From: Planctomicrobium piriforme
Lineage (GTDB): Bacteria; Planctomycetota; Planctomycetia; Pirellulales; PNKZ01
DNA: 18,074 nt
Assembly (NCBI GenBank): GCA_945877965.1
Contig: CAMCTH010000016.1
Span: 1-18,074 of the forward strand
Reading direction: 5' to 3'
Notes under the pieces: model-generated
Told to the model about the DNA's origin: nothing
Database searches by the model: none
The model's input: the letters and a program-made list of their open reading frames with translations, nothing else
Shown: positions 7,080 to 14,510 of the stretch, piece by piece
Layout of the letters: the number at the start of each line of letters is the position of its first letter
Position numbering within the stretch: position 1 is the first letter of the stretch
Made by a program: the position numbers and the translations under genes

Positions 7080-7444
7080 TCCGTTGCTCCCCTCGCGTGG
7101 ACGAACAGAGTCGCGTGGAGGCGGGGTCGTCCGCTCCGACGTTTTCTTGCTGCTCGACTTCGGCGCTCGTTTGCGATGATCCACGGTTAGTTACCTCGTT
7201 CGGATCGTAGGAGTTTCCGGCTCCCGACGTTTCCAAACTATAGTACGCAGTCGGGTTGTAACGGTTTGGTAAAAACCGCTGACACTTCCGGCGCGCACTC
7301 CGACCTCGTCCCATCCGATGCAGCGACAATCACTTGCGCAACGACGAACGTCACGCAACTAATTGCGGTCCAATGAGACATTCCGCCGCGCGAGCGGGAG
7401 ACGGTTTGCACCCTCTCTGCCCGAGCCGCAGTTAGCCGACCCCC

Positions 7445-7621
7445 ACCGCGACGACGAGCGCGGTAAGGGCGACGCTACGGATAATCGTCATATCCGGCAA
7501 AGTTGTTCAGTTCTTTTCAAACAGAACTCACTTTTCTGTAAACCGGCAGACCCGGCGGGGGCAGCGGGTCCGGCGGACCTGGGGCGAGATCGGGTCGATT
7601 CCGCCGGAAATCGGCGGTTTT
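7445..7621 (+). ncRNA. Candidate structured RNA (leader attenuator or small RNA) ending in a terminator-like hairpin
   Basis: Hairpins in order: ACCGCG/CGCGGT (7445-7464), AGTTCT/AGAACT (7509-7528), GACCCG/CGGGTC (7549-7570) and CCGCCG-GAAAT-CGGCGG (7601-7617) followed by TTTT (7618-7621). The left arm of the last can instead pair with an upstream CCGGCGGA (7570-7577) through TCCGCCGG (7600-7607), an 8-bp match. GACCCG can also pair with a second CGGGTC at 7591-7596. Such alternative partners resemble an antiterminator/terminator switch. High GC makes chance pairing easier, so this remains a candidate. Confidence 0.3.
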
Positions 7622-7658
7622 CCAGCGCGACGCAGGCTCGCGAACTGCGGACCCCCTT

Positions 7659-7687
7659 TTGACTTAGGGTATTCCGTGACCTACATC
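7659..7687 (+). promoter_or_regulatory. Weak candidate promoter upstream of the FHA/coiled-coil gene
   Basis: TTGACT (7659-7664) matches the -35 consensus at five of six positions. A TACATC at 7682-7687, 17 nt further on, is a poor -10. If used, transcription would begin about 95 nt before the GTG start and would exclude the hairpins at 7445-7621. Confidence 0.3.
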
Positions 7688-7788
7688 CCTCCGGCCAACA
7701 GCTGCGCACTCCCCGTGCCGGCGGGCGGCCGACGACTTTTGTCACCGTCCGTTATTGCCTCTGTCCGACTGAGAAGGAAACGAGTCCC

Positions 7789-10647
7789 GTGAGCACGAAC
7801 ACCGCTTCGGAAATCGAACGCTCGGAAGCCATCCTGCACGGCAAAGAACCGGCCTCGCTGCTCGGTTCGCTGACCGGCGAGTTGGTGCTGCGGATGAACA
7901 ACGGTCCGCAGTCGGGCCGCGTCGTGCGCTTGTCGTCGACGAAGTGCTCGATCGGGTCCGCGTCGGATTGCACGTTGCGACTCCGCGGCGTGGGCATTGA
8001 TCCGGTCCATTGCGTGATCCTCCGCGGCGCGCGACAGACGGTCATCCGCCGTTGGTCGACCGACACTCGGCTCAACGATCGTCGCTTCGACGACGTGGCT
8101 CTCCGTTGCGGTGATCGACTGGCCGTCGGCCCGATCGAGATGCAGGTACTGGCCGTGCCGGGCGAAGTCCGCGAGACGATCGCGTCGGCAGTGCGCAAGG
8201 TCGACGTCGAACTGGCCGCGACTTCGAACCGACTCGAACGTCTGACCGAACGGCTCAACCTGGCGAATCGCCAAGGGCGTCGCCGTTTGCGAGCCGTGCT
8301 GGCCAAGCTCCGCAAATACCAATTCAAGTTGACCGAGGTCGAAGCTCGTCGCAATCGAACTTCGCAAGAGAACGAACAACTGGCTGCAGAGAAAGCCGAA
8401 CTCGCCGCGGCGCGCGTGACGTTGGAGTTGCGTCGCAGCGAGTTGGAAAGCGAAATTCGGAAGCTCGCCGACTTCGATACGACGGCCGCCGTGCGCCGAG
8501 CCGAACTCGATCGGATGGCCGCGCAGTTGGCCGAGCGCGATGCCGCGATCACCGGTCGTTCGCAGAAGCTCGACGAGCAAGCTGCCGGCCTGACGACCGA
8601 ATGGAGCCGCCTGCAAGCGGCCCAGGCCGACCTAAAACTCCGCTGTGCCGAGTGGGAACAACAAACGCATCGTCTGGCCGAAGTCGAAAACGAAGCGACC
8701 GCGCGACGAGCCGAACTCGATCGCCAGGCCGCCAAGCTCGGCGAGCGCGAGACCGAACTCCGCGAACGAACGCGGGTCGTCGACGAACGGACCTCGACGT
8801 TGGCCGAGGCCGAGCGACGTTTCGCCGACCGCGAGACCGAGTTGACCCGGCAAGTGAACGACCTGCGACATCAGGCCGACGAACTGACCCGCCGCGAGGC
8901 GGAAGTCGCCGGTCGTTGCGAGGCTTTGAAGAATCATTGGCATCTGCTCACCGAACGCGAGACGACGCTGGAACGCGATCGGGCCGAGTTGACTTCGCGC
9001 GAACAAGCGCTGGCCGAGCAAGTCGCGGCCGTGGCCGCCGCCGCGTCGGCTGCGGCCGCAGCGGTTCCGGCTCCGATCGTCGAAACGAAAATCGTCGTCG
9101 ATTCAACCGCCGTCGAACGTGCGGCCGAACTGCAACGGGCCCTCGACAACGCCCGGGGCGAGTTGGCGATGCTGCAAGCCGAACAAGCTCGGCAGACGGC
9201 CGCGTTGCATCAGCGCCAAGCGGCCGACGAAGTGGAGTTGATCGAACGTCGCTCGGCGCTCGAAGCCGAGTTGGCCGATCGCCGCGCGGCCGTCGAGGCC
9301 GAGGCCGCCGATCTCGCGCATCGTCGCGCGACGGTCGAGTTGGCCGCCCGCACCGTTGAGCGTCGAGCCGAGTTGGTCGACGTCTGGTCTTCGGAAATGC
9401 CGGCTGCGGTCGAAGCTCCGGTCGCGACGACCGAGAGTTTGTCGGCGTCGTTAGAAGAAGCGAAGGACGAGACGGCGGCGGCCGCGACGGTGGCCTCGTT
9501 GTACGCGGCCGAGCACCAAGCCCTGATCGACCGGCTGGAGATCGACAAGCTCGAAGCGGAACTCAAAACGTGGCGCGACGAAGCGAAGCTCTGGAAGTCT
9601 CGCTTCGATGAACTCAGCTTCGCCCCGCCGGCACCGACGGTCGAGACGAATCACGAGGAAGCGGCGATTGCACCGGACGAGTCGACGGAGTCGCCGATCA
9701 CCGCGGAGTCGCTCGTTGAAGAACCCGTTGCCGAAGAACCGGTCGTGGAAGAACCCGTTGCCGAAGAAGCGACCGTGGAAGCAGCGGCCCTCGCAGACGC
9801 CGAAACGACGCATGAGGACGAGAACGTCGCCGACGACGAATCGGAGATGGACGAGTACGTACACAAACCAGAAGCCGAGACTGAAGTCGAAGCTGAAGCT
9901 GACGTGGAGTCGATCGTACCCGCGGCCGACGTGAAGGCCGAAAGCGCCGCCGACGTTTTGCGTCGCCTGGGATTGTCCGGCGGCTTAGAAGAAGAGTCTG
10001 CCGAGACGGCCGCGTCGGCTCGTCAGCCGACTCCGCCCCCTGCGCCCGCTCCGCAGCCGGCTCCGGCCCCGCATCACGAAGGGGACGAGTCGCTCGACGA
10101 TTACATGCAGCAGTTGTTCAAACGTTTGGGCGTCAATCAAAGTCAAAATGCGCAGCCGGTTGCGGAAGCACCGGCGAAGCGGCCGATGATGTCGATGCCC
10201 GCCCCGGCTCCGCGCGTCGAGGAGCCGACGACGAACGAGAAATCTGCGGAAGTCCCACCGGTCTTGCCGCCGTTGCAACCCGAGGAGTTCAAGGCCCGCT
10301 CCGTCGCCGCTGAGCGGAAGAGCGATTTCACCGCGCTGCGCGAACTGGCGAACATGCAAGCCAAGACGGCGATTACGAAGCATCAGATCACGAAGCAATC
10401 GAGCCGTTCGAAGGGGAAACTCGTCATCGCGATTCTCTCGACGGCAATGACGGCCTACTGTGGCTGGTCGTACTACAACGGCTACGACGTCGCAAAGTAC
10501 GGCATCGGCGTCGGCATACTGACGGCGGTTCTCTTCGCCGTGCAGGCCGTCCGTCTCAAGCAGAAGTCGAAGAAGTCGGCCCGCTCGTTGGACGACGTCC
10601 TGCACAAGTCGGCCGTTCGCGGCGCGACGAAGGACGTCGGCAAGTAG
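7789..10647 (+). CDS. FHA-like domain, long coiled coil and C-terminal membrane-hairpin protein, function unknown
   Basis: The 952-aa protein starts at GTG 7789, with AGAAGGA about 10 nt upstream. Residues 29-122 look like a forkhead-associated domain (CSIGSASDC, GIDPVHCVI, TRLNDRRF, GDRLAVGPIE), but the GR arginine is Ser57 and the usual NG turn is N96-D97, so phosphopeptide binding is doubtful. Residues about 125-620 are an almost continuous Glu/Arg/Ala/Leu coiled coil broken near 410-430 by an Ala-rich stretch. An acidic segment follows, with a 10-residue repeat (VEEPVAEEPV type, 643-662), then a Pro-rich stretch near 746-764. Two short similar motifs, LRRLGL (724) and FKRLGV (about 778), precede two hydrophobic segments (about 878-895 and 904-921) and a basic tail. 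I infer a membrane-anchored fibrous protein projecting into the cytoplasm. It has no adjacent same-strand partner and is followed by a strong terminator. Confidence 0.85.
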   Translation: MSTNTASEIERSEAILHGKEPASLLGSLTGELVLRMNNGPQSGRVVRLSSTKCSIGSASDCTLRLRGVGIDPVHCVILRGARQTVIRRWSTDTRLNDRRFDDVALRCGDRLAVGPIEMQVLAVPGEVRETIASAVRKVDVELAATSNRLERLTERLNLANRQGRRRLRAVLAKLRKYQFKLTEVEARRNRTSQENEQLAAEKAELAAARVTLELRRSELESEIRKLADFDTTAAVRRAELDRMAAQLAERDAAITGRSQKLDEQAAGLTTEWSRLQAAQADLKLRCAEWEQQTHRLAEVENEATARRAELDRQAAKLGERETELRERTRVVDERTSTLAEAERRFADRETELTRQVNDLRHQADELTRREAEVAGRCEALKNHWHLLTERETTLERDRAELTSREQALAEQVAAVAAAASAAAAAVPAPIVETKIVVDSTAVERAAELQRALDNARGELAMLQAEQARQTAALHQRQAADEVELIERRSALEAELADRRAAVEAEAADLAHRRATVELAARTVERRAELVDVWSSEMPAAVEAPVATTESLSASLEEAKDETAAAATVASLYAAEHQALIDRLEIDKLEAELKTWRDEAKLWKSRFDELSFAPPAPTVETNHEEAAIAPDESTESPITAESLVEEPVAEEPVVEEPVAEEATVEAAALADAETTHEDENVADDESEMDEYVHKPEAETEVEAEADVESIVPAADVKAESAADVLRRLGLSGGLEEESAETAASARQPTPPPAPAPQPAPAPHHEGDESLDDYMQQLFKRLGVNQSQNAQPVAEAPAKRPMMSMPAPAPRVEEPTTNEKSAEVPPVLPPLQPEEFKARSVAAERKSDFTALRELANMQAKTAITKHQITKQSSRSKGKLVIAILSTAMTAYCGWSYYNGYDVAKYGIGVGILTAVLFAVQAVRLKQKSKKSARSLDDVLHKSAVRGATKDVGK
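9715..9781 (+). repeat. In-frame 30-bp tandem direct repeat within the FHA/coiled-coil gene
   Basis: Units at 9715-9744 and 9745-9774 share the core GAAGAACCCGTTGCCGAAGAA, followed by a partial third copy (GTGGAAG, 9775-9781). The 30-bp period keeps the frame and encodes VEEPVAEEPV then VEEPVAEEAT. It forms part of the acidic segment between the coiled coil and the membrane anchor. The near-identity at DNA level suggests recent slippage or duplication. Confidence 0.85.
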
Positions 10648-10675
10648 TCGCCGAATCAGTTAGGCATTAAACGCC

Positions 10676-10718
10676 AAGCGGGAGCAGGGGGCCGAGGCCC
10701 GCTGCTCCCGCTTTTGTT
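10676..10718 (+). terminator. Strong intrinsic terminator after the FHA/coiled-coil gene
   Basis: A perfect 12-bp stem, AAGCGGGAGCAG (10676-10687) with CTGCTCCCGCTT (10702-10713), has an inner GGGC/GCCC extension around a CGAG loop and is followed by TTTTGTTATT. It lies 28 nt after the stop codon. The converging sugar isomerase gene ends at 10750, so the hairpin may also act on the minus strand, though the tail there is poorer in T. Confidence 0.92.
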
Positions 10719-10749
10719 ATTGATCTGCTATTTCCGCTCGCAGGCGGCT

Positions 10750-11763
10750 TTAGAATCCGCGGGCGGCTCGAATGTCGTCGAAGTCGCGGAGATGGTAATC
10801 GACGTCGACGAAGTCGAGCACCTTACAGAGTCCGCGGAGGGCGACCCCCATGCCGTCGGGTCCGCTGAAGCCGCCGAACTGACCGCCACCCTTGACGTGC
10901 GGTTCCAGATCGAGAAACACGCCCGGGATGCCGCGCTTGGCCAGCTTCTTGGTTAGCGCCGGGATCTGCTCGCGGAAGTCGCGCAAGATCGCTTCGTGCG
11001 CGGCATGACCGAGATCGGCCGGCACGAAGTTCTTGATCGCCTCTTCGTCGACGTGCCCCGTTTGCTTCGGCGGGTGTGGGTGCTTGTAGTCCTTGATGTG
11101 CATCCAGCCGATGTACGGCTTCATCACTTCGTACTGCCGATAGACCTCGGCGGCCGTGTAGCCCTGGCACAAAATGTTGGCGGCGTCGAAAATCAGCATC
11201 ATCGCCGGATGCTTGACCTTCTTTTGGATCTCGGCCAGCAGATCGCCGGTCTGGCCGATCAGGTTCGCTTCGATTTCGAGGCCGAACGTCAGATCGCTCC
11301 GATGCACGGCCTCGGCAATCGCGCCGAGTTGGTCGACTGCTTGGGCGATGTGCTGCTTCGGGTCGCTCCCCTTCGGATGATAGAACGAGAAGCCCCGGAT
11401 GAGTTTGGTTTCGAAGGCGTGCGCGAGTTCGCAGACTTTCTTCACATCCTCGGCCAGATACTTCTTGAACGGGATGTAGTTGTTCTTCGTGCCGTCGTCG
11501 ACGTCGAGCAGCTTGACTTTGCCGATCGGCGAACCGATCGACGAGACGTTCAGGCCGTATTCGTCTTCGAGATGACGAATCTCCTGGATCTCTTTCTTCG
11601 TCAACTTCATGACGTTCTTGATCCCCTCGCCGACGTCGATGAACCGCAGGCTGTAATACTGCAGACCGATGGCGGCAAAGGCGGAGAACTGCTGGACGGC
11701 CGTCTTTTGGTTGGCGGCTTCGTCGGCGAATCCGCTGAGAATGACACCGGGCTTATCGGACAT
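10750..11763 (-). CDS. Sugar phosphate isomerase/epimerase family TIM-barrel protein
   Basis: The 337-aa protein resembles the xylose isomerase-like TIM-barrel (AP endonuclease 2 superfamily) group that isomerises or epimerises sugars or keto-sugars. Expected metal ligands lie on successive strands: Glu163/Glu165 in GLEIEAN, Asp193 in IFDAAN, His222 in WMHIKD and Glu287 in LDLEPH. I choose ATG 11763 over the earlier in-frame start at 11838 because the conserved fold begins directly with SDKPGVILSGFADEA and GAGAG precedes it at a suitable distance. There is no signal peptide, so it is probably cytoplasmic. It lies downstream of the GntR regulator and HEXXH protein genes on the same strand, after a 131-nt gap. 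Substrate unknown; planctomycetes carry many paralogues. Confidence 0.9.
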   Translation of the reverse strand: MSDKPGVILSGFADEAANQKTAVQQFSAFAAIGLQYYSLRFIDVGEGIKNVMKLTKKEIQEIRHLEDEYGLNVSSIGSPIGKVKLLDVDDGTKNNYIPFKKYLAEDVKKVCELAHAFETKLIRGFSFYHPKGSDPKQHIAQAVDQLGAIAEAVHRSDLTFGLEIEANLIGQTGDLLAEIQKKVKHPAMMLIFDAANILCQGYTAAEVYRQYEVMKPYIGWMHIKDYKHPHPPKQTGHVDEEAIKNFVPADLGHAAHEAILRDFREQIPALTKKLAKRGIPGVFLDLEPHVKGGGQFGGFSGPDGMGVALRGLCKVLDFVDVDYHLRDFDDIRAARGF

Positions 11764-11894
11764 GATGCGGCTCTCTCGATGAGGGGAAGTCGGTGCGGTG
11801 AAGCGGGTTATTGTGCGACGCTCGCCGAGCGTTCGCAAGGGGGCGACGCGGCCGCAAGGGAGACGAGATTCTGCCGCAATCGCGGTGAATCGTG

Positions 11895-12293
11895 CTAAGG
11901 CGCCTTCTCGTACGCTTCGCGTTCGAAAGGGTTGTCGTAGTATGGGTTGCCGCCGCGGCGAGCGATCAACCAGCCGGAGATGAAATAAGCCGGAATGAAG
12001 AACGGGCCCCAGCGTTCGTACTGCCGCACATGAACGCGTTCATGAGCTCGGGTCCGATCGAGACACGCCTGATCGACGCCCCAGACGACATGCCCGAGCG
12101 TCATGGCCGCCGCCGAACCGATCCACGGCATGTGTGACGTCAGTAATCGCGTCACGATGCCGCCGGAGATTTCGACCACGCCGGCGACGAGACGAACCGT
12201 GCCGCGCTGCCAGAGGACGATCGGCAGCACCGATAAGCCGAGCAGCGTAGTCGGCGAGGCCCAAAGGTAGAGCAGGGGCTGATACCAGCGCAT
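11895..12293 (-). CDS. Small membrane protein with HEXXH zincin-like motif
   Basis: The 132-aa protein has a hydrophobic N-terminus (about residues 6-40) and a second hydrophobic stretch, FFIPAYFISGWLI (98-110). Between them is HERVH (84-88), an exact HEXXH zinc-protease signature, followed by RQYERWGP. Near the C-terminus NPFEREAYE (121-129) supplies Glu124 and Glu126, either of which could be a third zinc ligand as in gluzincin-type sites. The combination looks like a minimal membrane-associated metallopeptidase or a non-proteolytic zinc protein. The ATG at 12293 gives the full first hydrophobic segment, but its Shine-Dalgarno is weak. It begins 30 nt downstream of the GntR gene and may be co-transcribed with it. 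I recognise the motif but not a named family, and no substrate can be suggested. Confidence 0.8.
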   Translation of the reverse strand: MRWYQPLLYLWASPTTLLGLSVLPIVLWQRGTVRLVAGVVEISGGIVTRLLTSHMPWIGSAAAMTLGHVVWGVDQACLDRTRAHERVHVRQYERWGPFFIPAYFISGWLIARRGGNPYYDNPFEREAYEKAP

Positions 12294-12323
12294 CGCGAGG
12301 CCCCACAGGTGAAGGCGTTTCGC

Positions 12324-13025
12324 TTAGACGATCCGTCGCTCGGCCCGCATGTTGGCGGCGCTGCGGAGATGGAACAGCATCGCCGCCGCAGCGGTTTGCG
12401 GATCGCGGGCCTTGAGCGCCGAGAGGATCGCTTGATGTTCTTGCATCGCTTTCTCGAGCGTCTCGGGACGATCCGGAGCGGCCGAGTAAGAAAGTCGTTT
12501 AAAGCTCCAGCACTTGCGAATCGCTTCGCGGAGCGCGAGATTCTCGGTGCTGTCGGCAATCGCCAGGTGCAACGCGAAGTCGAAACGCTCGATGGCGGCA
12601 GTCCAATCGGGACGGGTATGATCGGCGGCGGCCGCCGAGAGTTCGTCGAGTTGTGCAAAGGTCTCGTCGGAAATGCGCAGGGCGGCAAGCGACGCGGCGT
12701 GCGGCTCCAGGAGTTCGCGAAGCTGATGGATCTCGACGAGCCAGTTCTCGGCCCCGGGGCGGACGACGGCCCGCTTGTTGATCTCGAGGGTCACGATGCC
12801 GTCGGCCGCCAGACGCTGCAGGGCCTGTACGACGGGAGTCCGACTGACGCCGAGATCTTTGGCCAACAGGGTGCTTTTCAGCTCTTGCCCACCGACCAGT
12901 TCGCCGCGGATAATCCGGAGCAGAATCTGCTGGTAAACCGTGTCGACGAGCGAGGTTTCGCTCCGCGCACCGTTCCCGGCGGCCGAATCGGACGAGGTCG
13001 GAGGCTTTTTTCGGTTGACAGACAT
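12324..13025 (-). CDS. GntR-family transcription regulator, FCD (FadR) subgroup
   Basis: The 233-aa protein has an N-terminal winged helix-turn-helix at about residues 26-90, with the recognition segment GVSRTPVVQALQRLAADGIV (59-78) typical of GntR proteins. The C-terminal helical FCD ligand domain (about 98-225) shows the metal-binding set D149-x3-H153 (FDFALH), H197 (EHQAIL) and H219 (LFHLRSA). FCD regulators usually respond to small carboxylates, sugar acids or amino acids. The ATG at 13025 follows a poorly matching ribosome site. The gene is divergent from the oxidoreductase and shares with it an intergenic region holding repeated AAGTG motifs, so self-regulation and control of the oxidoreductase are plausible. 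Confidence 0.94.
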   Translation of the reverse strand: MSVNRKKPPTSSDSAAGNGARSETSLVDTVYQQILLRIIRGELVGGQELKSTLLAKDLGVSRTPVVQALQRLAADGIVTLEINKRAVVRPGAENWLVEIHQLRELLEPHAASLAALRISDETFAQLDELSAAAADHTRPDWTAAIERFDFALHLAIADSTENLALREAIRKCWSFKRLSYSAAPDRPETLEKAMQEHQAILSALKARDPQTAAAAMLFHLRSAANMRAERRIV

Positions 13026-13040
13026 AGGATGCTGCGACTA

Positions 13041-13187
13041 AAGTGCACTCACTTGAGCAGCCGATCTCCTTGGAGTTCCTACCGAGCATCCCCGCCGTGG
13101 ATGCAGATTGACCTTTACAGCTCGCAATATGGACCGACGCTCGCGCAAGCCGCGGCAATTAAGTGCGGTAGTAGCACGAGTTAAGTG
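13041..13187. promoter_or_regulatory. Candidate GntR operator region: AAGTG inverted and direct repeats
   Basis: Next to the GntR start is an inverted repeat AAGTG-CACT-CACTT (13041-13054). Near the oxidoreductase start TTAAGTG occurs twice (13159-13165 and 13181-13187), 22 bp apart, about two helical turns. A GTGC/GCAC inverted pair lies between those copies (13163-13177), and a GCATCC/GGATGC hairpin is at 13086-13104. The repeats are directly visible; binding by the neighbouring GntR protein is inferred from position. Confidence 0.4.
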
Positions 13188-13217
13188 AATCCATTAATTC
13201 TATCTGATCCATACAAT

Positions 13218-14510
13218 ATGACCACTTCTCCCCCCGCCGTCCATACACTCCGCGCCGGAATGATCGGTCTGGGGATGATTTTCGACGAAACGTATCGTCC
13301 GTTCTTCGAGCAAGCCCATGCGACCGGCGGCTTGTACGATCCGCGCTTTGGTTTGTGCCGCGTCGAGTTCGCGGCGGCCGCGAGCCGGACCGGATCGCGC
13401 GCCGAAGCGTATCGCAAGGCGTCGTCCGGCAAGGTCGCTGAGTTCCGCAACTTCGCCGGGAACGACTCCGTTGCCGAGTTGTTGAAGAGCGACGTCGACT
13501 TCGCTTGTGTCGCCACGCCCGACGATCGTCACTTCGCCGCCGCGAAAGCGGTGCTCGAAGCCGGCAAGCATTTGCTGCTCGAGAAGCCGTCGGTTTTGTC
13601 GCTTCAAGAACTCGACGAGTTAGAGCGGATCGCAAAGCAGAAGAACGTGCTGGCTAAGGTCGTCTATCACAAGCTGCTCGATCCCGATCACAAGAAACTC
13701 CGCACGCTCGTCGTCGACAACGAGTTGCAGCATGTGAACAACGGCTACTGCACGCTGCTCGAACCGAAGTCGATTTCCGGCAGCCAGTTCGCCGAGTGGA
13801 TCACGGGCCGCAACCCCGGCACGTACGTCGCCGGACATTACATCCAGCTCATTGACTTCACGTTCGGCGGTCGCTTGAAGAGCGTCAGCTGCACGGGCCA
13901 GCGCGGCTTGGTCGGCCCGGCCGACGGCCCGACATGGGACTCGAACCAGTTACGGCTCATCTACGAATACTCCGACGGACGCGAAGCGGCCTTCGACATT
14001 CACACCAGTTGGGTGACGCCGGACAACTTCCCGGGCTACGTCGAACAAGAAGTGCAGTTCCGATTCGACAACGGCGTCTGGAACGGCCACAGCCGCAAGC
14101 GGGGCGTCGAGTTGACGATCGAGGGGAGCACCCCCTTTAAGCGCAAGACGACGGTCAACAACCACTACAACGGCACGTTCGCCGAGCCGTGGGGCGAACG
14201 TTCCCAGCGCGGTTACGGCATTGAGGTCATTGAGAGGTTCGTGCGCGAAGTTGCCTACGTCGAGCACGGCGGTCCGGCCGGCGAGCGCGGCAAGCGCCTG
14301 AGCGAGATGCAGCGGTTGGGCTACAACGATCTCGCCGCCGATCGCCAGACCGTAGCGGCCGTGCAGGCGATGGAAGCGATCTTGGCGAAGCACGTCGAGG
14401 GGCATCCCAACTGCGTCGTCGAGGTCGATTCGTCGACGGGCGGCTTGGTGCTGCTCGTCCCCGGCAGCAAAGAACCACACGTTTTATACCCGGGGCGAGT
14501 CGGAAAATGA
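13218..14510 (+). CDS. Gfo/Idh/MocA-family NAD(P)-dependent oxidoreductase
   Basis: The 430-aa protein has an N-terminal Rossmann domain (LRAGMIGLGMI, residues 11-21, and DFACVATPDD near 94-103) and the family hallmark EKP at 122-124 (HLLLEKPSVLS). The C-terminal alpha/beta substrate domain runs to about residue 400 and includes GHYIQLIDF. Such enzymes oxidise or reduce sugars, inositols or sugar acids, or transfer groups using bound NAD. I start at ATG 13218, ten residues before the Rossmann strand; an in-frame GTG at 13185 would add 11 residues and overlaps a TTAAGTG repeat. No clear Shine-Dalgarno precedes the ATG. There is no Tat or Sec signal, unlike many planctomycete paralogues, so it is probably cytoplasmic. 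It is divergent from the GntR gene and followed by the aminotransferase. Confidence 0.92.
   Translation: MTTSPPAVHTLRAGMIGLGMIFDETYRPFFEQAHATGGLYDPRFGLCRVEFAAAASRTGSRAEAYRKASSGKVAEFRNFAGNDSVAELLKSDVDFACVATPDDRHFAAAKAVLEAGKHLLLEKPSVLSLQELDELERIAKQKNVLAKVVYHKLLDPDHKKLRTLVVDNELQHVNNGYCTLLEPKSISGSQFAEWITGRNPGTYVAGHYIQLIDFTFGGRLKSVSCTGQRGLVGPADGPTWDSNQLRLIYEYSDGREAAFDIHTSWVTPDNFPGYVEQEVQFRFDNGVWNGHSRKRGVELTIEGSTPFKRKTTVNNHYNGTFAEPWGERSQRGYGIEVIERFVREVAYVEHGGPAGERGKRLSEMQRLGYNDLAADRQTVAAVQAMEAILAKHVEGHPNCVVEVDSSTGGLVLLVPGSKEPHVLYPGRVGK

Larger units (their letters stand above)
7080..7788. other. Divergent intergenic region with several hairpins, no confident coding gene
   Basis: About 600-700 bp separate the DksA-like gene (-) from the FHA/coiled-coil gene (+). 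Toward the minus strand it holds a TATAGT box (7237-7242) without a good -35, and a CGGTTT-GGTAA-AAACCG hairpin (7262-7278). In the middle are the palindrome TTGCGCAA (7334-7341) and CGCAA-CTAA-TTGCG (7354-7367). Further on are hairpins at 7445-7464, 7509-7528, 7549-7570 and 7601-7617, the last followed by TTTT. A TTGACT promoter-like box lies at 7659. Open frames here lack family features or good start signals. I see no tRNA. Confidence 0.6.

Noticed and set aside
7363..7662. 99-aa plus-strand open frame in the intergenic region
   Set aside because: It lacks a Shine-Dalgarno, has a composition typical of non-coding GC-rich DNA, and runs through the hairpin series.
7681..8735. Two overlapping minus-strand open frames (311 and 327 aa) opposite the FHA region
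   Set aside because: Both are Arg/Ser-biased shadows of the plus-strand FHA and coiled-coil coding sequence, with no family motif.
9715..9781. 30-bp repeats as a CRISPR-like array
   Set aside because: The repeats are contiguous with no spacers and are in frame inside a coding sequence, so they are protein repeats.
11819..11831. CGCTC-GCC-GAGCG hairpin between the isomerase and HEXXH genes as a terminator
   Set aside because: It has only a 5-bp stem and no T-tract on either strand.
11764..11838. Upstream start adding 25 residues to the sugar isomerase
   Set aside because: The extra residues are Arg/Thr-rich with no fold relation, and ATG 11763 has a usable ribosome site.
10996..11898. 300-aa plus-strand open frame opposite the sugar isomerase
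   Set aside because: It is antisense to intact TIM-barrel motifs; its composition looks like a codon mirror and it has no domain.
11897..11906. Perfect 10-bp palindrome AAGGCGCCTT at the stop of the HEXXH gene
   Set aside because: It is short, isolated and lies within the coding end; a chance occurrence is likely.
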